Positions 51,622 to 60,567 of a stretch of 64,000 bases of DNA are shown here, piece by piece. The position numbers were made by a program, and so were the translations under genes. The stretch comes from Microbacterium algeriense. GTDB taxonomy: Bacteria; Actinomycetota; Actinomycetes; Actinomycetales; Microbacteriaceae. Within the stretch, counting starts at the first letter, position 1. Each line of letters begins with the position of its first letter. The stretch covers positions 186,001 to 250,000 of the forward strand of contig NZ_WAAO01000002.1 of the NCBI RefSeq assembly GCF_008868005.1. The letters are read 5' to 3'. The notes under the pieces were generated by a model. The model was not told the origin of the DNA. It did not search any database and saw nothing but the letters and a program-made list of their open reading frames with translations.

Positions 51622-51650
51622 AACTTATCACGGATTCCGGGGTCGGTCGA
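51622..51650 (-). promoter_or_regulatory. Promoter of tRNA-fMet
   Basis: On the minus strand TCGACC (-35; 51645-51650), 17 bases, then TAAGTT (-10; 51622-51627) with an extended TG one base upstream. It lies about 12 bases before the tRNA 5' end. Confidence 0.5.
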
Positions 51651-51707
51651 ATCGAGGCGACGCCGCACGGGAACCCGGGCGCGTCGTGGATGCGAGAGGA
51701 TGAGAGC

Positions 51708-52523
51708 ATGTCCGCACCTGCAGCCGTCCCCGTCGCCGTGTGCCAGTTCGCTCCCACCGCCTCCCGCCCCGACAACCTCGAGCGGGTCGCCGAGCTCGCG
51801 ACCGAGGCCGCCTCGCGCGGAGCGAAGCTGATCGTGTTCCCGGAGTACTCGAGCTACTTCGTCGACCCCCTGGATGAGAGTCTCGCCGCCAACGCGGAGG
51901 ACCTCGACGGCACGTTCGTGACGACGCTGATCGCCCTCGCCGCGGATCTCGCGGTCGTGATCGTCGCCGGGCTCGTCGAGCGTGCGTCCGACGAGCGGCA
52001 TGTCCGCAACACGGTCGTCGCGGTGCGGGGCGACGGTGTCCTCGCGGTCTATCGCAAGCAGCACCTGTACGACGCCTTCGGGCAGACCGAGTCGGACTGG
52101 GTCGAGCCGGGTGAGGTCGGGGAGGCCGCGACGTTCGAGCTCGGAGGGCTGCGCTTCGGACTGATGACCTGCTACGACCTGCGATTCCCCGAGGTCGCCC
52201 GCGTCCTGGTCGACGCCGCCGCCGATGCGCTGGTCGTGCCGGCCGAATGGGTCAGGGGGCCGCTCAAGGAGCACCACTGGACGACGCTGCTCGGCGCGCG
52301 TGCGATCGAGAACACCGTCTACGTGATCGCCGCCGACCACCCCACTCCGATCGGTGTGGGGCACTCGCAGATCGTCGACCCGCAGGGGGTCGTCCTGGCA
52401 GGGGTCGGTACGGCAAGCGGGATCGCGGTGGCGACCGTCGAGCGCGCCGCCATCGAGACGGTGCGGACGACCAACCCCTCGCTGCGGGTTCGCCGGTACG
52501 GAGTGACAGCCCGCGAGTCCTGA
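51708..52523 (+). CDS. Carbon-nitrogen hydrolase (nitrilase superfamily)
   Basis: The 271-residue nitrilase-fold amidase has catalytic triad Glu46 (FPEYSSY), Lys117 (YRKQHLYDAFG) and Cys155 (TCYDLRFPE). DAFGQTESDW and TCYDLRFPE place it near the Nit1/deaminated-glutathione or omega-amidase group, which acts on keto-acid amides; the exact substrate is uncertain. GAGAGG precedes ATG 51708; an in-frame ATG at 51690 is less likely. It ends nine bases before a convergent aminotransferase, which often partners omega-amidases. Confidence 0.88.
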   Translation: MSAPAAVPVAVCQFAPTASRPDNLERVAELATEAASRGAKLIVFPEYSSYFVDPLDESLAANAEDLDGTFVTTLIALAADLAVVIVAGLVERASDERHVRNTVVAVRGDGVLAVYRKQHLYDAFGQTESDWVEPGEVGEAATFELGGLRFGLMTCYDLRFPEVARVLVDAAADALVVPAEWVRGPLKEHHWTTLLGARAIENTVYVIAADHPTPIGVGHSQIVDPQGVVLAGVGTASGIAVATVERAAIETVRTTNPSLRVRRYGVTARES

Positions 52524-52532
52524 GGATCCCCG

Positions 52533-53735
52533 TCAGGCGGAGTACCGCGTCAGCCGGGCCGCCGCTTCCTCCAGCACGTCGATCCGCTTGCAGGCGGCGA
52601 AGCGCACGAGGCCGGCGTAGTCTTCTCGATGTTCGGGGGAGACGAAGGCCGAGAGCGGAATGGCCACGACGCCGGCGCGCTCCGGGAGGGCGCGGCAGAA
52701 CGCCGCAGCGTCCGCCCCGCCGAGGGCCGTCGCGTCGGCCACGGTGAAGTAGCCGCCCCGCGGTGGATGCACGGTGAACCCGGCGGCGCGCAGCCCCTGG
52801 CCGAGGATCTGATGCTTGCGCGCGAGCTCGGTCGCCGCGTTCGAGAAGTACGAGTCGTCCAGGCGCAGTCCCACGGCGATCGCAGGCTGGAAGGGGGAGC
52901 CGTTCACATAGGTGAGGTACTGCTTCACCGTGAGGACCGCCGTGATGAGCGCCGCGGGGCCGTGGATCCAGCCGATCTTCCAGCCCGTCGTGGAGAACGT
53001 CTTCCCTGCCGAGGAGATGGTCAGCGTGCGCTCCGCCGCGTCGGGCAGGGTCGCGATCGGCGTGTGCGGGGAGTGGAAGGAGAGATGCTCGTACACCTCG
53101 TCCGTCACGATCACCGCATCGTGCTGCTGAGCCAGCCGCACGACCTCAACGAGCACCTCCCGGCCGAAGACGGCTCCCGTGGGATTGTGCGGGTCGTTGA
53201 CGAGGATGATCCGGGTGCGGTCGGTGACCGCCGCGGCGAGCTGTTCCAGGTCCGGTTGGAAGTCCGGGGCTCGCAGCGGGACCGTGCGCAGTCGCGCGCC
53301 GGCCAGCGCGACCGCGGCGGCGTAGGAGTCGTAGTACGGCTCGAAGACGACGACCTCGTCGTCCGGGCCGTCGATCAGGGCCAGCAGTGTGGCTGTCAGA
53401 GCCTCGGTCGCTCCGGCGGTCACGATCACCTCGGTGCCCGGATCCACGTCGAGCCCGTAGAACCGGTGCTGGTGCTCGCTGATGGCGGCGAGCAGGTCGG
53501 GGACGCCTCGACCGGGCGGGTACTGGTTCGCACCGTCGGCGATCGCACGGCGCGCAGCCTCCAGAACCTCGGCAGGGCCGTCCTCGTCGGGGAAGCCCTG
53601 CCCGAGATTGATCGCCCCGGTTCGGGCCGCTGCGGCGGACATCTCTGCGAAGATGGTGGGCGCGACGGTTCCGTCCGCAGCGAGCAGACCTGCACCCGCT
53701 GCCGTGCGCCGCCATGCGCCGGGAATGACACTCAT
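52533..53735 (-). CDS. Class I/II pyridoxal-phosphate aminotransferase
   Basis: The 400-residue fold-type I aminotransferase has INLGQGFPDEDGP, NQYPPGRG, NDPHNPTGAVF, VTDEVYEHL and the PLP Lys in ISSAGKTFSTTGWKIGW. It resembles methionine/kynurenine aminotransferases and the Rv0858c group that has been called DapC in mycobacteria, so its substrate is not certain. ATG 53735 is seven bases after TAGCCT (reverse complement of 53743-53748); longer frames upstream are unsupported. The convergent nitrilase suggests a transaminase/omega-amidase pair for glutamine- or methionine-linked keto acids (inference). Confidence 0.9.
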   Translation of the reverse strand: MSVIPGAWRRTAAGAGLLAADGTVAPTIFAEMSAAAARTGAINLGQGFPDEDGPAEVLEAARRAIADGANQYPPGRGVPDLLAAISEHQHRFYGLDVDPGTEVIVTAGATEALTATLLALIDGPDDEVVVFEPYYDSYAAAVALAGARLRTVPLRAPDFQPDLEQLAAAVTDRTRIILVNDPHNPTGAVFGREVLVEVVRLAQQHDAVIVTDEVYEHLSFHSPHTPIATLPDAAERTLTISSAGKTFSTTGWKIGWIHGPAALITAVLTVKQYLTYVNGSPFQPAIAVGLRLDDSYFSNAATELARKHQILGQGLRAAGFTVHPPRGGYFTVADATALGGADAAAFCRALPERAGVVAIPLSAFVSPEHREDYAGLVRFAACKRIDVLEEAAARLTRYSA

Positions 53736-53833
53736 GAAGAACAGGCTAAGGCCATAGCTGAAACTCATCCTCGACATAAGGAACGCACAGACACAGGCGT
53801 CATTCTGAAATGGTCGTTGAAGGAGCACACACC

Positions 53834-55375
53834 ATGAACGAAGACAAGACCCCCGACCAGTCGGCAGCCGCGTCGAACGACGCCGTGCCGTCCACCCAGG
53901 CCGCAGAGGTCGCCGCCCAGTCGGCGACGGGTGCCGCCGCTGACACGCCGAAGCCGGCCCCTGCCGCGCCGGTGCACGGACACGAGGTGCCGTCGACGTT
54001 CACGTCCCCTGCGCCCGCCGCCCCCGTCATCGCCTCGGTGCCGCACGGTTACGCGCCCCCGTCCGCAGGACACGCGCCCGGCGCCGCTTTCGGCATCCCG
54101 ACGGCTGCCTCGCACACCCAGCCCACGCAGCCGCTCGGCGACGCCTCCACCGCTGGGCCCAAGGTGAAGGAGCAGAAGCGAGGCGGCACGAGGATCGCGG
54201 CCTTCATCGTGGCGGCAGCCCTCGTCGGCGGCGTCGCGGGCTTCGGCGGCGGCGCCCTGCTGAACGGCCTGCAGGAGACCCCGTCCTCCGGAACGGCCAC
54301 CGGACCGCAGACCGTCACCGTGAACAATCCGGGCTCGGTCAACGAGACCACCGCGGTCGCGACGGCCGCTCTGCCGTCCGTGGTGACCATCGAGGTCGCC
54401 GGTTCCGACCAGGCGGGAAGCGGTTCCGGTGTGATCATCAGCGATGACGGCTACGTCCTGACCAACACGCACGTCGTGACCCTGGGCGGCGCGGTCGCCG
54501 ATCCGACGATCCGGGTGACCACCTCCGACGGCCGCATCTTCGAGGCGACCGTGGTGGGGACCGACCCGATCTACGACCTGGCCGTCATCAAGCTGAAGGG
54601 GGCGGAGGGGCTCACGCCGATGGACTTCGCCGACTCGTCGAAGCTCAACGTCGGTGACACGGCCGTCGCGCTGGGCGCCCCGCTGGGACTGGCGAACTCC
54701 GTCACCACCGGCATCGTGAGCGCGCTGAACCGCAGCATCCAGATCGCGTCGTCCGCGCTGCCCGACTCGTCCTCCGAGGACGCGCCGGATCAGCAGCAGT
54801 CGCCCGACCAGGGGCAGGGCCAGGGGCCGTTCCAGTTCGACATCCCCGGCAGCGGCACCCCGCAGACCTCCGACAGCATCTCGATCGCCGTGATCCAGAC
54901 CGACGCCGCGATCAACCACGGAAACTCGGGCGGCGCACTCGTGAACAGCAAGGGTGAGCTGATCGGCATCAACGTGGCGATCGCGAGCTCGGGAAGCTCC
55001 GAGGACTCCGGTTCGATCGGAATCGGATTCGCCATCCCGTCGAACATCGCCAAGCGCGTCTCCGACGAGATCATCGCCGACGGCGCGGCGACGCACGGTC
55101 TGCTCGGGGCCTCCGTGCAGGACGCGTCGAGCGTCGAGGGCGCGACCGTCGCCGGGGCGTACATCGCCAAGGCGAACGAGGGTGGCGCCGCGGCCGCGGG
55201 CGGTCTCGAAGCGGGCGACATCGTCACCGAGTTCAACGGTGTGCCGATCACCAGCGCCAGCGATCTGACCGCGCAGGTGCGCGCGGCGGCGGCCGGCAGC
55301 AAGGCGGACGTCACCTACGTCCGAGGCGGCAAGGAGTACGACATCGAGGTGACGCTCGGCGAACTCGCCGGCTGA
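53834..55375 (+). CDS. htrA: HtrA/DegP-type membrane serine protease
   Basis: The 513-residue protein has a 118-residue Pro/Ala-rich cytoplasmic N-terminus, one membrane helix (about 119-141), a trypsin-like protease domain with His213, Asp248 and Ser365 (GNSGGAL), and a C-terminal PDZ domain (about 415-505). It is a surface quality-control protease, with a Gln/Ser/Pro-rich insertion at about 315-345. AAGGAG (53820-53825) precedes ATG 53834. A huge terminator hairpin follows that also encloses the next gene's start. It resembles mycobacterial PepD (Rv0983) in layout. Confidence 0.93.
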   Translation: MNEDKTPDQSAAASNDAVPSTQAAEVAAQSATGAAADTPKPAPAAPVHGHEVPSTFTSPAPAAPVIASVPHGYAPPSAGHAPGAAFGIPTAASHTQPTQPLGDASTAGPKVKEQKRGGTRIAAFIVAAALVGGVAGFGGGALLNGLQETPSSGTATGPQTVTVNNPGSVNETTAVATAALPSVVTIEVAGSDQAGSGSGVIISDDGYVLTNTHVVTLGGAVADPTIRVTTSDGRIFEATVVGTDPIYDLAVIKLKGAEGLTPMDFADSSKLNVGDTAVALGAPLGLANSVTTGIVSALNRSIQIASSALPDSSSEDAPDQQQSPDQGQGQGPFQFDIPGSGTPQTSDSISIAVIQTDAAINHGNSGGALVNSKGELIGINVAIASSGSSEDSGSIGIGFAIPSNIAKRVSDEIIADGAATHGLLGASVQDASSVEGATVAGAYIAKANEGGAAAAGGLEAGDIVTEFNGVPITSASDLTAQVRAAAAGSKADVTYVRGGKEYDIEVTLGELAG

Positions 55376-55388
55376 TCCTCCCGTCACG

Positions 55389-55436
55389 GAGAAGGACGCC
55401 ACCCGCGCGATAGGCTCGCGGGGTGGCGTCCTTCTC
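55389..55436 (+). terminator. Terminator of htrA that contains the next gene's promoter and start codon
   Basis: Sixteen exact base pairs (GAGAAGGACGCCACCC at 55389-55404 with 55421-55436), a one-base bulge, then CGCGA/TCGCG (55406-55410 with 55416-55420) and a five-base loop, followed by TTT. The -10 TAGGCT of the next gene (55411-55416) is in the loop and its GTG (55423) in the 3' arm. Confidence 0.85.
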
Positions 55437-56676
55437 TTTCGGCACCGGCAACGCGGCCAAGCTCCTCCGGATCCCGCTGTATGCCGTCGGACGCATCGGC
55501 ACCTTCCTCCTCCCGCGTGGCCGTCGCTGGGTGTTCGGCTGCGGCGCCGGTATCGGCGACGGAGCGCTCGCGCTGCACCGCCACGCATCCGCGATGGGGC
55601 ACGACACGCTGTGGCTCACGGCCACCGCGCGCGAAGAGCGCGACGCAGCGGCCCTGGGCATCCCCACCGCCCCGAAGAACAGTGCCCGCGGATGGTGGGC
55701 CACAGCGCGCGCCGGTGTGCTCGTGGTCACGCACGGTCTCGGAGACGTGAACCGGTACGCGAACGGCGGCGCCTTCGTGGTCCAGCTCTGGCACGGCATC
55801 CCGCTGAAGCGGATCGGCCTGGACTCCTCCGCGACGACGCAGGTGCCGCACGTACCGGGAGCGGCTGTGCTGCGTCGTCTGGTCGGGTTCCTGTATCGCG
55901 CGGCCGCCCAGCGCATCCGCGTGCTGCCCGCCGCATCCGACCGCGCGCGAGGACGCCTCGAATCCGCCTTCGGTCTCGGCGATGACCGCGTGGTCGTGAC
56001 CGGTGAGCCCCGGGTTGATGTGCTCTCGGCCGGTCCCGCCGAGGAGCGACGGCGCTCCGCGTCGGCGGTGCTCCATGCCGCCGTCGACGACCTTCCCGAG
56101 GGCGCGCGCACCGTCCTCTACGCGCCGACCTGGCGCGACGGGGCGCCCGACCCCGCCGTGCCGACCGCGGCGGAGTGGACTCTCATCCTCCGTGCGCTCG
56201 AGCAGGCCGACGCGGTTCTCCTCGTGCGCTCGCATCCGCTCGGTGCCGGACGCTACGCGCCGCCGCAGCCGAGCCGCAGAGTGCGGTCGCTCGGCGCCGA
56301 TCGACTCGCCGACGTGACTCCGGCCCTCGCCGCGATCGACGTCCTCGTCACCGACTACTCCTCGCTCGCCTACGACGTCGGTCTGCTGGGCATGCCGGTG
56401 CTGTTCCTCGCGCCCGACGCCGAGGAGTACGCGCGCACGCGCGGCTTCTACGGCAGGTACGAGGACGTCGCAGGTCCCGACCCGGCGAGGGACTGGACGC
56501 AGCTGGTGCAGCAGCTCGAGGCGCTGCTGTCCGACGATCGGGCGTACGACATCGCCTCCTCGCGTTCCGCTACGCTCAGCGCGGAGATGCATGCGCATCG
56601 GGACGGGCGAAACACCGAGCGCGTCTACCAGGTCATCCGCGCGCGGGGGATTCCCGCGCCGAAGGGAGCAGCATGA
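55423..56676 (+). CDS. CDP-glycerol glycerophosphotransferase family protein (1)
   Basis: The 417-residue Glyphos_transf-family (TagB/TagF-like) enzyme has WLWHGIPLKRIG-type motif (LWHGIPLKRIG, catalytic His), EPRVDVL, YAPTWRDG, and VTDYSSLAYDVG, which contacts the nucleotide. It would transfer glycerol- or ribitol-phosphate to a wall polymer at the inner membrane face. GTG 55423 is six bases after TAGGCT and inside the htrA terminator. Overlaps the next family member by ATGA. Confidence 0.85.
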   Translation: MASFSFGTGNAAKLLRIPLYAVGRIGTFLLPRGRRWVFGCGAGIGDGALALHRHASAMGHDTLWLTATAREERDAAALGIPTAPKNSARGWWATARAGVLVVTHGLGDVNRYANGGAFVVQLWHGIPLKRIGLDSSATTQVPHVPGAAVLRRLVGFLYRAAAQRIRVLPAASDRARGRLESAFGLGDDRVVVTGEPRVDVLSAGPAEERRRSASAVLHAAVDDLPEGARTVLYAPTWRDGAPDPAVPTAAEWTLILRALEQADAVLLVRSHPLGAGRYAPPQPSRRVRSLGADRLADVTPALAAIDVLVTDYSSLAYDVGLLGMPVLFLAPDAEEYARTRGFYGRYEDVAGPDPARDWTQLVQQLEALLSDDRAYDIASSRSATLSAEMHAHRDGRNTERVYQVIRARGIPAPKGAA

Positions 56677-58109
56677 CGACGGCCCGCATCGATGACGCCG
56701 CAGAGGCGCTGGTCATCGCCGGGACCGGTGCGCGACCGGCAGCGGCCGTCCTGGTCGGACCACGAGCGCGCGTCGACGCGCGCATCACCGGCGGCGGCAA
56801 GACGTGGAAGGCCACCTTCCCGCTGCAGGCGTCACGCTGGGGCGGGCCCCTGCTCCCGCTGCCGGCCGGACGATACGAACTGCGGATCGCGGATGCCGAC
56901 CTCGCCGACCTCCGTGTGCCACCCGCGGTCCTGACCGGCGTCCGCATCGCGGTGGACGGGGACGAGGTGCGGATCGCCGCGCCCATCGATCCGGTGTACG
57001 AGACGGCCGAAGGGCGCGCGACGCTGGAGGAGCGCTACGTGGCGCAGACCGGTGGGACCGAGAACGCCGTGTTCTTCGAGAGCTTCTACGGCCGGAGCGT
57101 CGGCTGCAACCCGCGGGCGATCGACCGGGAGCTCGCCGCCCGTGCGCCAGAGGTGCGGCGGTACTGGAGCGTCACCGACCTCTCGGTGGAGGTGCCGGAG
57201 GGGGCGATCGCCGTCGTCGAGGGCAGCCCGCAGTGGTGGCATGCCCGCGGAGCCGCTCGACTGCTCGTGGTGAACGACTGGCTGCGCCGTCGGTTCGCCC
57301 GCAAGCCGGGCCAGAAGGTCCTGCAGACGTGGCACGGCACGCCGCTGAAACGACTCGCCCTGCACCGCCCGGGGTTCGACCCGCGGCGCATGGCTGCCGT
57401 CGTCAAGGAGTCGCGGCGATGGGACGTCCTGCTGGCGCAGAACACCTACTCCGAGCGCATCCTGCGCAAGGCGTACGCGTTCTTCGGGCGGCCGATCTGG
57501 GTCGAGGGCTATCCCCGCAACGACGCTCTCGTCACGGGCGACGCCGCGGCCGTCCGCGAGGCGCTGGGGATCGGCGCGGACGAGCGGGTGCTGCTGTACG
57601 CCCCGACCTGGCGTGACGATCGCACCGAGATGGTGGACTTCGTCGACGCCGAGCTGCTCGCCCGCCAGGCGAACGCGGTGGTGCTCGTGCGTGGGCACTC
57701 CCGCACGATCGAGCAGGGCAGGGACAGGGCGGGAGCGCGGGTCATCGACGTCACCGGCTATCCGGAGACGTCACGGCTGCTGCTCGTCGCCGACGCCCTC
57801 ATCACGGACTACTCCTCGGTCATGTTCGACTTCAGCGTCACCGGCAAGCCGATGTACTTCCTCGTGCCCGATCTCGACCACTACCGCGGCCAGCTGCGCG
57901 GCTTCTACTTCGATCTCGCCGATCGCGCCCCCGGTCCGCTGGTGCGCACCCAGGACGAGCTCGCTGCCGCCCTGGACGATCCGGACCACGTCGCGACCTA
58001 CGCCGAGCGGTACGCCGCCTGGCGGCGGCAGTTCAACACGCGGGACGACGGGCACGCCGCTCGACGTGTCGTCGACCGCCTTCTGGACCTGGGGTTCGTC
58101 ACCCGCTGA
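56673..58109 (+). CDS. CDP-glycerol glycerophosphotransferase family protein (2)
   Basis: The 478-residue protein has a 130-residue N-terminal beta-rich extension (LPAGRYELRIADADLADL) followed by the Glyphos_transf domain: TWHGTPLKRLAL, AQNTYSERILRKAY, EGYPRNDALV, YAPTWRDD, GHSRTIEQG and ITDYSSVMFDF. It probably extends an anionic polymer; the N-terminal domain may bind acceptor. Translated with the previous gene through a four-base overlap, so two non-identical transferases are made together. Ends 15 bases before a convergent GT2 gene. Confidence 0.87.
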   Translation: MTTARIDDAAEALVIAGTGARPAAAVLVGPRARVDARITGGGKTWKATFPLQASRWGGPLLPLPAGRYELRIADADLADLRVPPAVLTGVRIAVDGDEVRIAAPIDPVYETAEGRATLEERYVAQTGGTENAVFFESFYGRSVGCNPRAIDRELAARAPEVRRYWSVTDLSVEVPEGAIAVVEGSPQWWHARGAARLLVVNDWLRRRFARKPGQKVLQTWHGTPLKRLALHRPGFDPRRMAAVVKESRRWDVLLAQNTYSERILRKAYAFFGRPIWVEGYPRNDALVTGDAAAVREALGIGADERVLLYAPTWRDDRTEMVDFVDAELLARQANAVVLVRGHSRTIEQGRDRAGARVIDVTGYPETSRLLLVADALITDYSSVMFDFSVTGKPMYFLVPDLDHYRGQLRGFYFDLADRAPGPLVRTQDELAAALDDPDHVATYAERYAAWRRQFNTRDDGHAARRVVDRLLDLGFVTR

Positions 58110-58124
58110 GCCCGGGAGTCGGCG

Positions 58125-59198
58125 CTAGGGGAGCGGGGTGTTGCGCGTTCCCAGACGGGAGGCGTCGACCGTGTCCCTCGCTCCGCGGAGGACTCCGCCG
58201 AGGAAGCCGAGCCCCCAGGAGAGGTGCATGGTCGGCAGGACCGCCAGGGTCCACAGCCGTTGACGAAGGCCGCCGCCGCCGGGCGCGAGGGCGACGCCCA
58301 CGACGAGCAGCACGTACAGGGCCAGCGGGGTGTAGACGAGAAGCGAGGCGATCAGCGACGCCGGCCCGCTGAGCACTCCGGCGAGCTGCAGGATGCCGAC
58401 GACGAGGGCGAGGACGACGACCAGCAGCAGGATCGGGGGAGCGAAGTAGCGGATGCCGTTGCGGCGTCCGAAGCGTCTGACGAGTTCGCCGCGCCACGCC
58501 CCGGTCGCCCGGAACTGCCTGGCCAGTCGGAGCCAGCTCTCGCGCGGCCAGTAGGTCACGGAGAGGTCCGGATCGAACCACACCCGGTGCCCGGCCTGGC
58601 GGATGCGCAGGTTCAGCTCCCAGTCCTCGCCGCGGCGGATGGACTCGTCGAAGAGGCCGACCTCGTCGAGCACGGCGCGGCGCATGACGCCGAGGTACGC
58701 CGATTCCGCCTCGCCCTCCTGCGTGCCGCCGTGATAGGCGCCTCCGCCGAGCCCGACGGGGGAGTTGTACAGGCGCGCGACGGCCTTCTGGAAAGGAGAG
58801 CGCCCCTCGGCGTGCATCACCCCGCCGACGTTCGCCGCTCCGGATCGCTCGAGGGTCTGCAGCGCCCGCGCTGCGTAGCCGGGCGACAACTCGGAGTGCG
58901 CGTCGACGCGCACGATGGTCGCGTAGCGGCTCGCGCGGATCGCCGCGTTCAGTCCGACCGGGATGTGCGCCGCGGGGTTGTCGACGAGGCGGATGCGCGG
59001 ATCGGCAGCGGCGAGCCTCTGCGCGAGCTCCGTCGTGCCGTCCGTCGACGGCCCGAGCGCGAGGACCAGCTCGGCCGGTCCGTCCACGTCCTGGGCGAGA
59101 ACCGAAGCGACCGCATGCTCGAGGTACGCACGCTCGTTGAGCACCGGCATCACGAAGGACACCCCGGACGGGGGAGTGGGGGATTCGTCAGCGGGCAC
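58125..59198 (-). CDS. Glycosyltransferase family 2 (ExoA-like) membrane protein
   Basis: The 357-residue inverting GT2 has SFVMPVLNERAYL, DNPAAHIPVGLNAAI, metal-binding VRVDAHSEL, then GGAYHGG, FDESIRRGEDWELNLRIRQAG and YWPRESWLRLARQFRATG, followed by three C-terminal membrane helices. It resembles ExoA-type succinoglycan enzymes and likely adds a sugar to a polyprenyl-linked or lipid acceptor. GTG 59198 is six bases after CATGAT on the minus strand. It lies inside the polymerase cluster in opposite orientation. Confidence 0.87.
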   Translation of the reverse strand: MPADESPTPPSGVSFVMPVLNERAYLEHAVASVLAQDVDGPAELVLALGPSTDGTTELAQRLAAADPRIRLVDNPAAHIPVGLNAAIRASRYATIVRVDAHSELSPGYAARALQTLERSGAANVGGVMHAEGRSPFQKAVARLYNSPVGLGGGAYHGGTQEGEAESAYLGVMRRAVLDEVGLFDESIRRGEDWELNLRIRQAGHRVWFDPDLSVTYWPRESWLRLARQFRATGAWRGELVRRFGRRNGIRYFAPPILLLVVVLALVVGILQLAGVLSGPASLIASLLVYTPLALYVLLVVGVALAPGGGGLRQRLWTLAVLPTMHLSWGLGFLGGVLRGARDTVDASRLGTRNTPLP

Positions 59199-59283
59199 AT
59201 GTCGATCATGGCACGACGTCTCGCGCGTTCCCTGATGACAGGGGGGACCCGACCCGCGGAAGGCGACGAACTATCCTGGAGGG

Positions 59284-60567
59284 ATGGGTGCACTGTCTGA
59301 CGCGAAGAAGGCCTACCGTCTGCTGAAGCGGGCGCTCGCGTCCCGGTCCGCCGTGCAGCGCGTGCGTCGACGCCTCGCCGAGCGCGAGCCGCACCCCCAG
59401 GGTCGCTTCCAGGTCGCGGTCTACTTCGCCGACGGCGACGTGAACATGTACCAGATGCGTCAGTGGTACCGACCGCTCGCCGAGCTGGCCGAGCGCTGGC
59501 CGGTCGTCGTGCTCGCCCGACAGGCCACCGGTGCGGAGAAGCTCCTGGAAGAGGATGCCCCGCCCGTCGCCTTCGTGCCGAAGATCCGCGATCTCGAGCG
59601 CTTCATCGCGACGCAGGACATCCGGGTCGTGCTGTACGTGAACCAGAACACCCGGAACTTCCAGATGTTCCGCTACGGGCGGCGCTGGCACGTGTTCATC
59701 AACCACGGCGAGTCCGACAAGATGTACATGACCACCAACCAGTACAAGGCCTACGACTACGCCTTCGTCGCCGGCCAGGCCGCGCGGGACAGGCTCTCGC
59801 GCACACTGTGGGACTATGACGTGGACCGGCGCACGATCGAGATCGGCCGCCCGCAGGCCGATCACTATTCGGGCATCCTCCCCTTCACCCCGGACGACCG
59901 CACGGTGGTCCTGTACGCGCCCACGTGGGAGGGCGACCGCCCCAGCGCGCATTACGGCTCGATCGCCTCGCACGGCGAGACGCTCGTGGCGCGGCTGCTC
60001 GCGACCGGCGAGCACCGTGTCATCTACCGACCGCACCCGCGCAGCGGCGTCGTGGACGAGGCCTACGGTGCGGCCCACCGTCGGATCATCGCGGCGATCG
60101 AGGCGGCGAACGCCGCGGATCCCTCGGCGCACCACGTCTACGATCACGGGCCCGAGCTCGGCTGGCAGCTCACCGCGGCCGATGTCGCCGTCGTCGACAT
60201 CTCGGCGATGGTGTACGACCGGCTCGCCGCGGGCAAACCGCTCATGATCACCCGTCCGGCGGATGAGCGCGCCTCGGTGGACACGCAGGGGTACCTCGCG
60301 GACTGCGAATGGCTGACGGTCGAGAGCGCGTCGGACATCGTCGCGGAGGTCGAGCGGGTGCGCTCCGACGAGGCGGCGATCGCGCGCCTGCGGATGTGGG
60401 TGCAGCATTACTTCGGCGACACCACCCCCGGCGTCGCCACCGAGAAGTTCCACGCCGCGGTGGAGCGGCTCATGCAGGAGTGGGAGCGCTGGGAGGCCAG
60501 CGAGGTCGGAGCGGTCCGTCCCGACGAGGACGACGACGACGAGGAAGCCGACGAGGACGAGGCATGA
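59284..60567 (+). CDS. CDP-glycerol glycerophosphotransferase-like protein (3)
   Basis: The 427-residue protein is a more divergent member of the family: VFINHGESDKMYMTTNQYKA (HGESDK in place of the WHGTPLK motif), DRRTIEIGRPQAD, YAPTWEGDRPSAHYGS, RPHPRSG and VDISAMVYDRLAAGKP. The C-terminus ends in an Asp/Glu run of about 15 residues. Such forms occur in actinobacterial polymer clusters and may act on a different acceptor. ATG 59284 is six bases after TATCCT (59272-59277). Overlaps birA by ATGA, so the two are coupled. Confidence 0.82.
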   Translation: MGALSDAKKAYRLLKRALASRSAVQRVRRRLAEREPHPQGRFQVAVYFADGDVNMYQMRQWYRPLAELAERWPVVVLARQATGAEKLLEEDAPPVAFVPKIRDLERFIATQDIRVVLYVNQNTRNFQMFRYGRRWHVFINHGESDKMYMTTNQYKAYDYAFVAGQAARDRLSRTLWDYDVDRRTIEIGRPQADHYSGILPFTPDDRTVVLYAPTWEGDRPSAHYGSIASHGETLVARLLATGEHRVIYRPHPRSGVVDEAYGAAHRRIIAAIEAANAADPSAHHVYDHGPELGWQLTAADVAVVDISAMVYDRLAAGKPLMITRPADERASVDTQGYLADCEWLTVESASDIVAEVERVRSDEAAIARLRMWVQHYFGDTTPGVATEKFHAAVERLMQEWERWEASEVGAVRPDEDDDDEEADEDEA

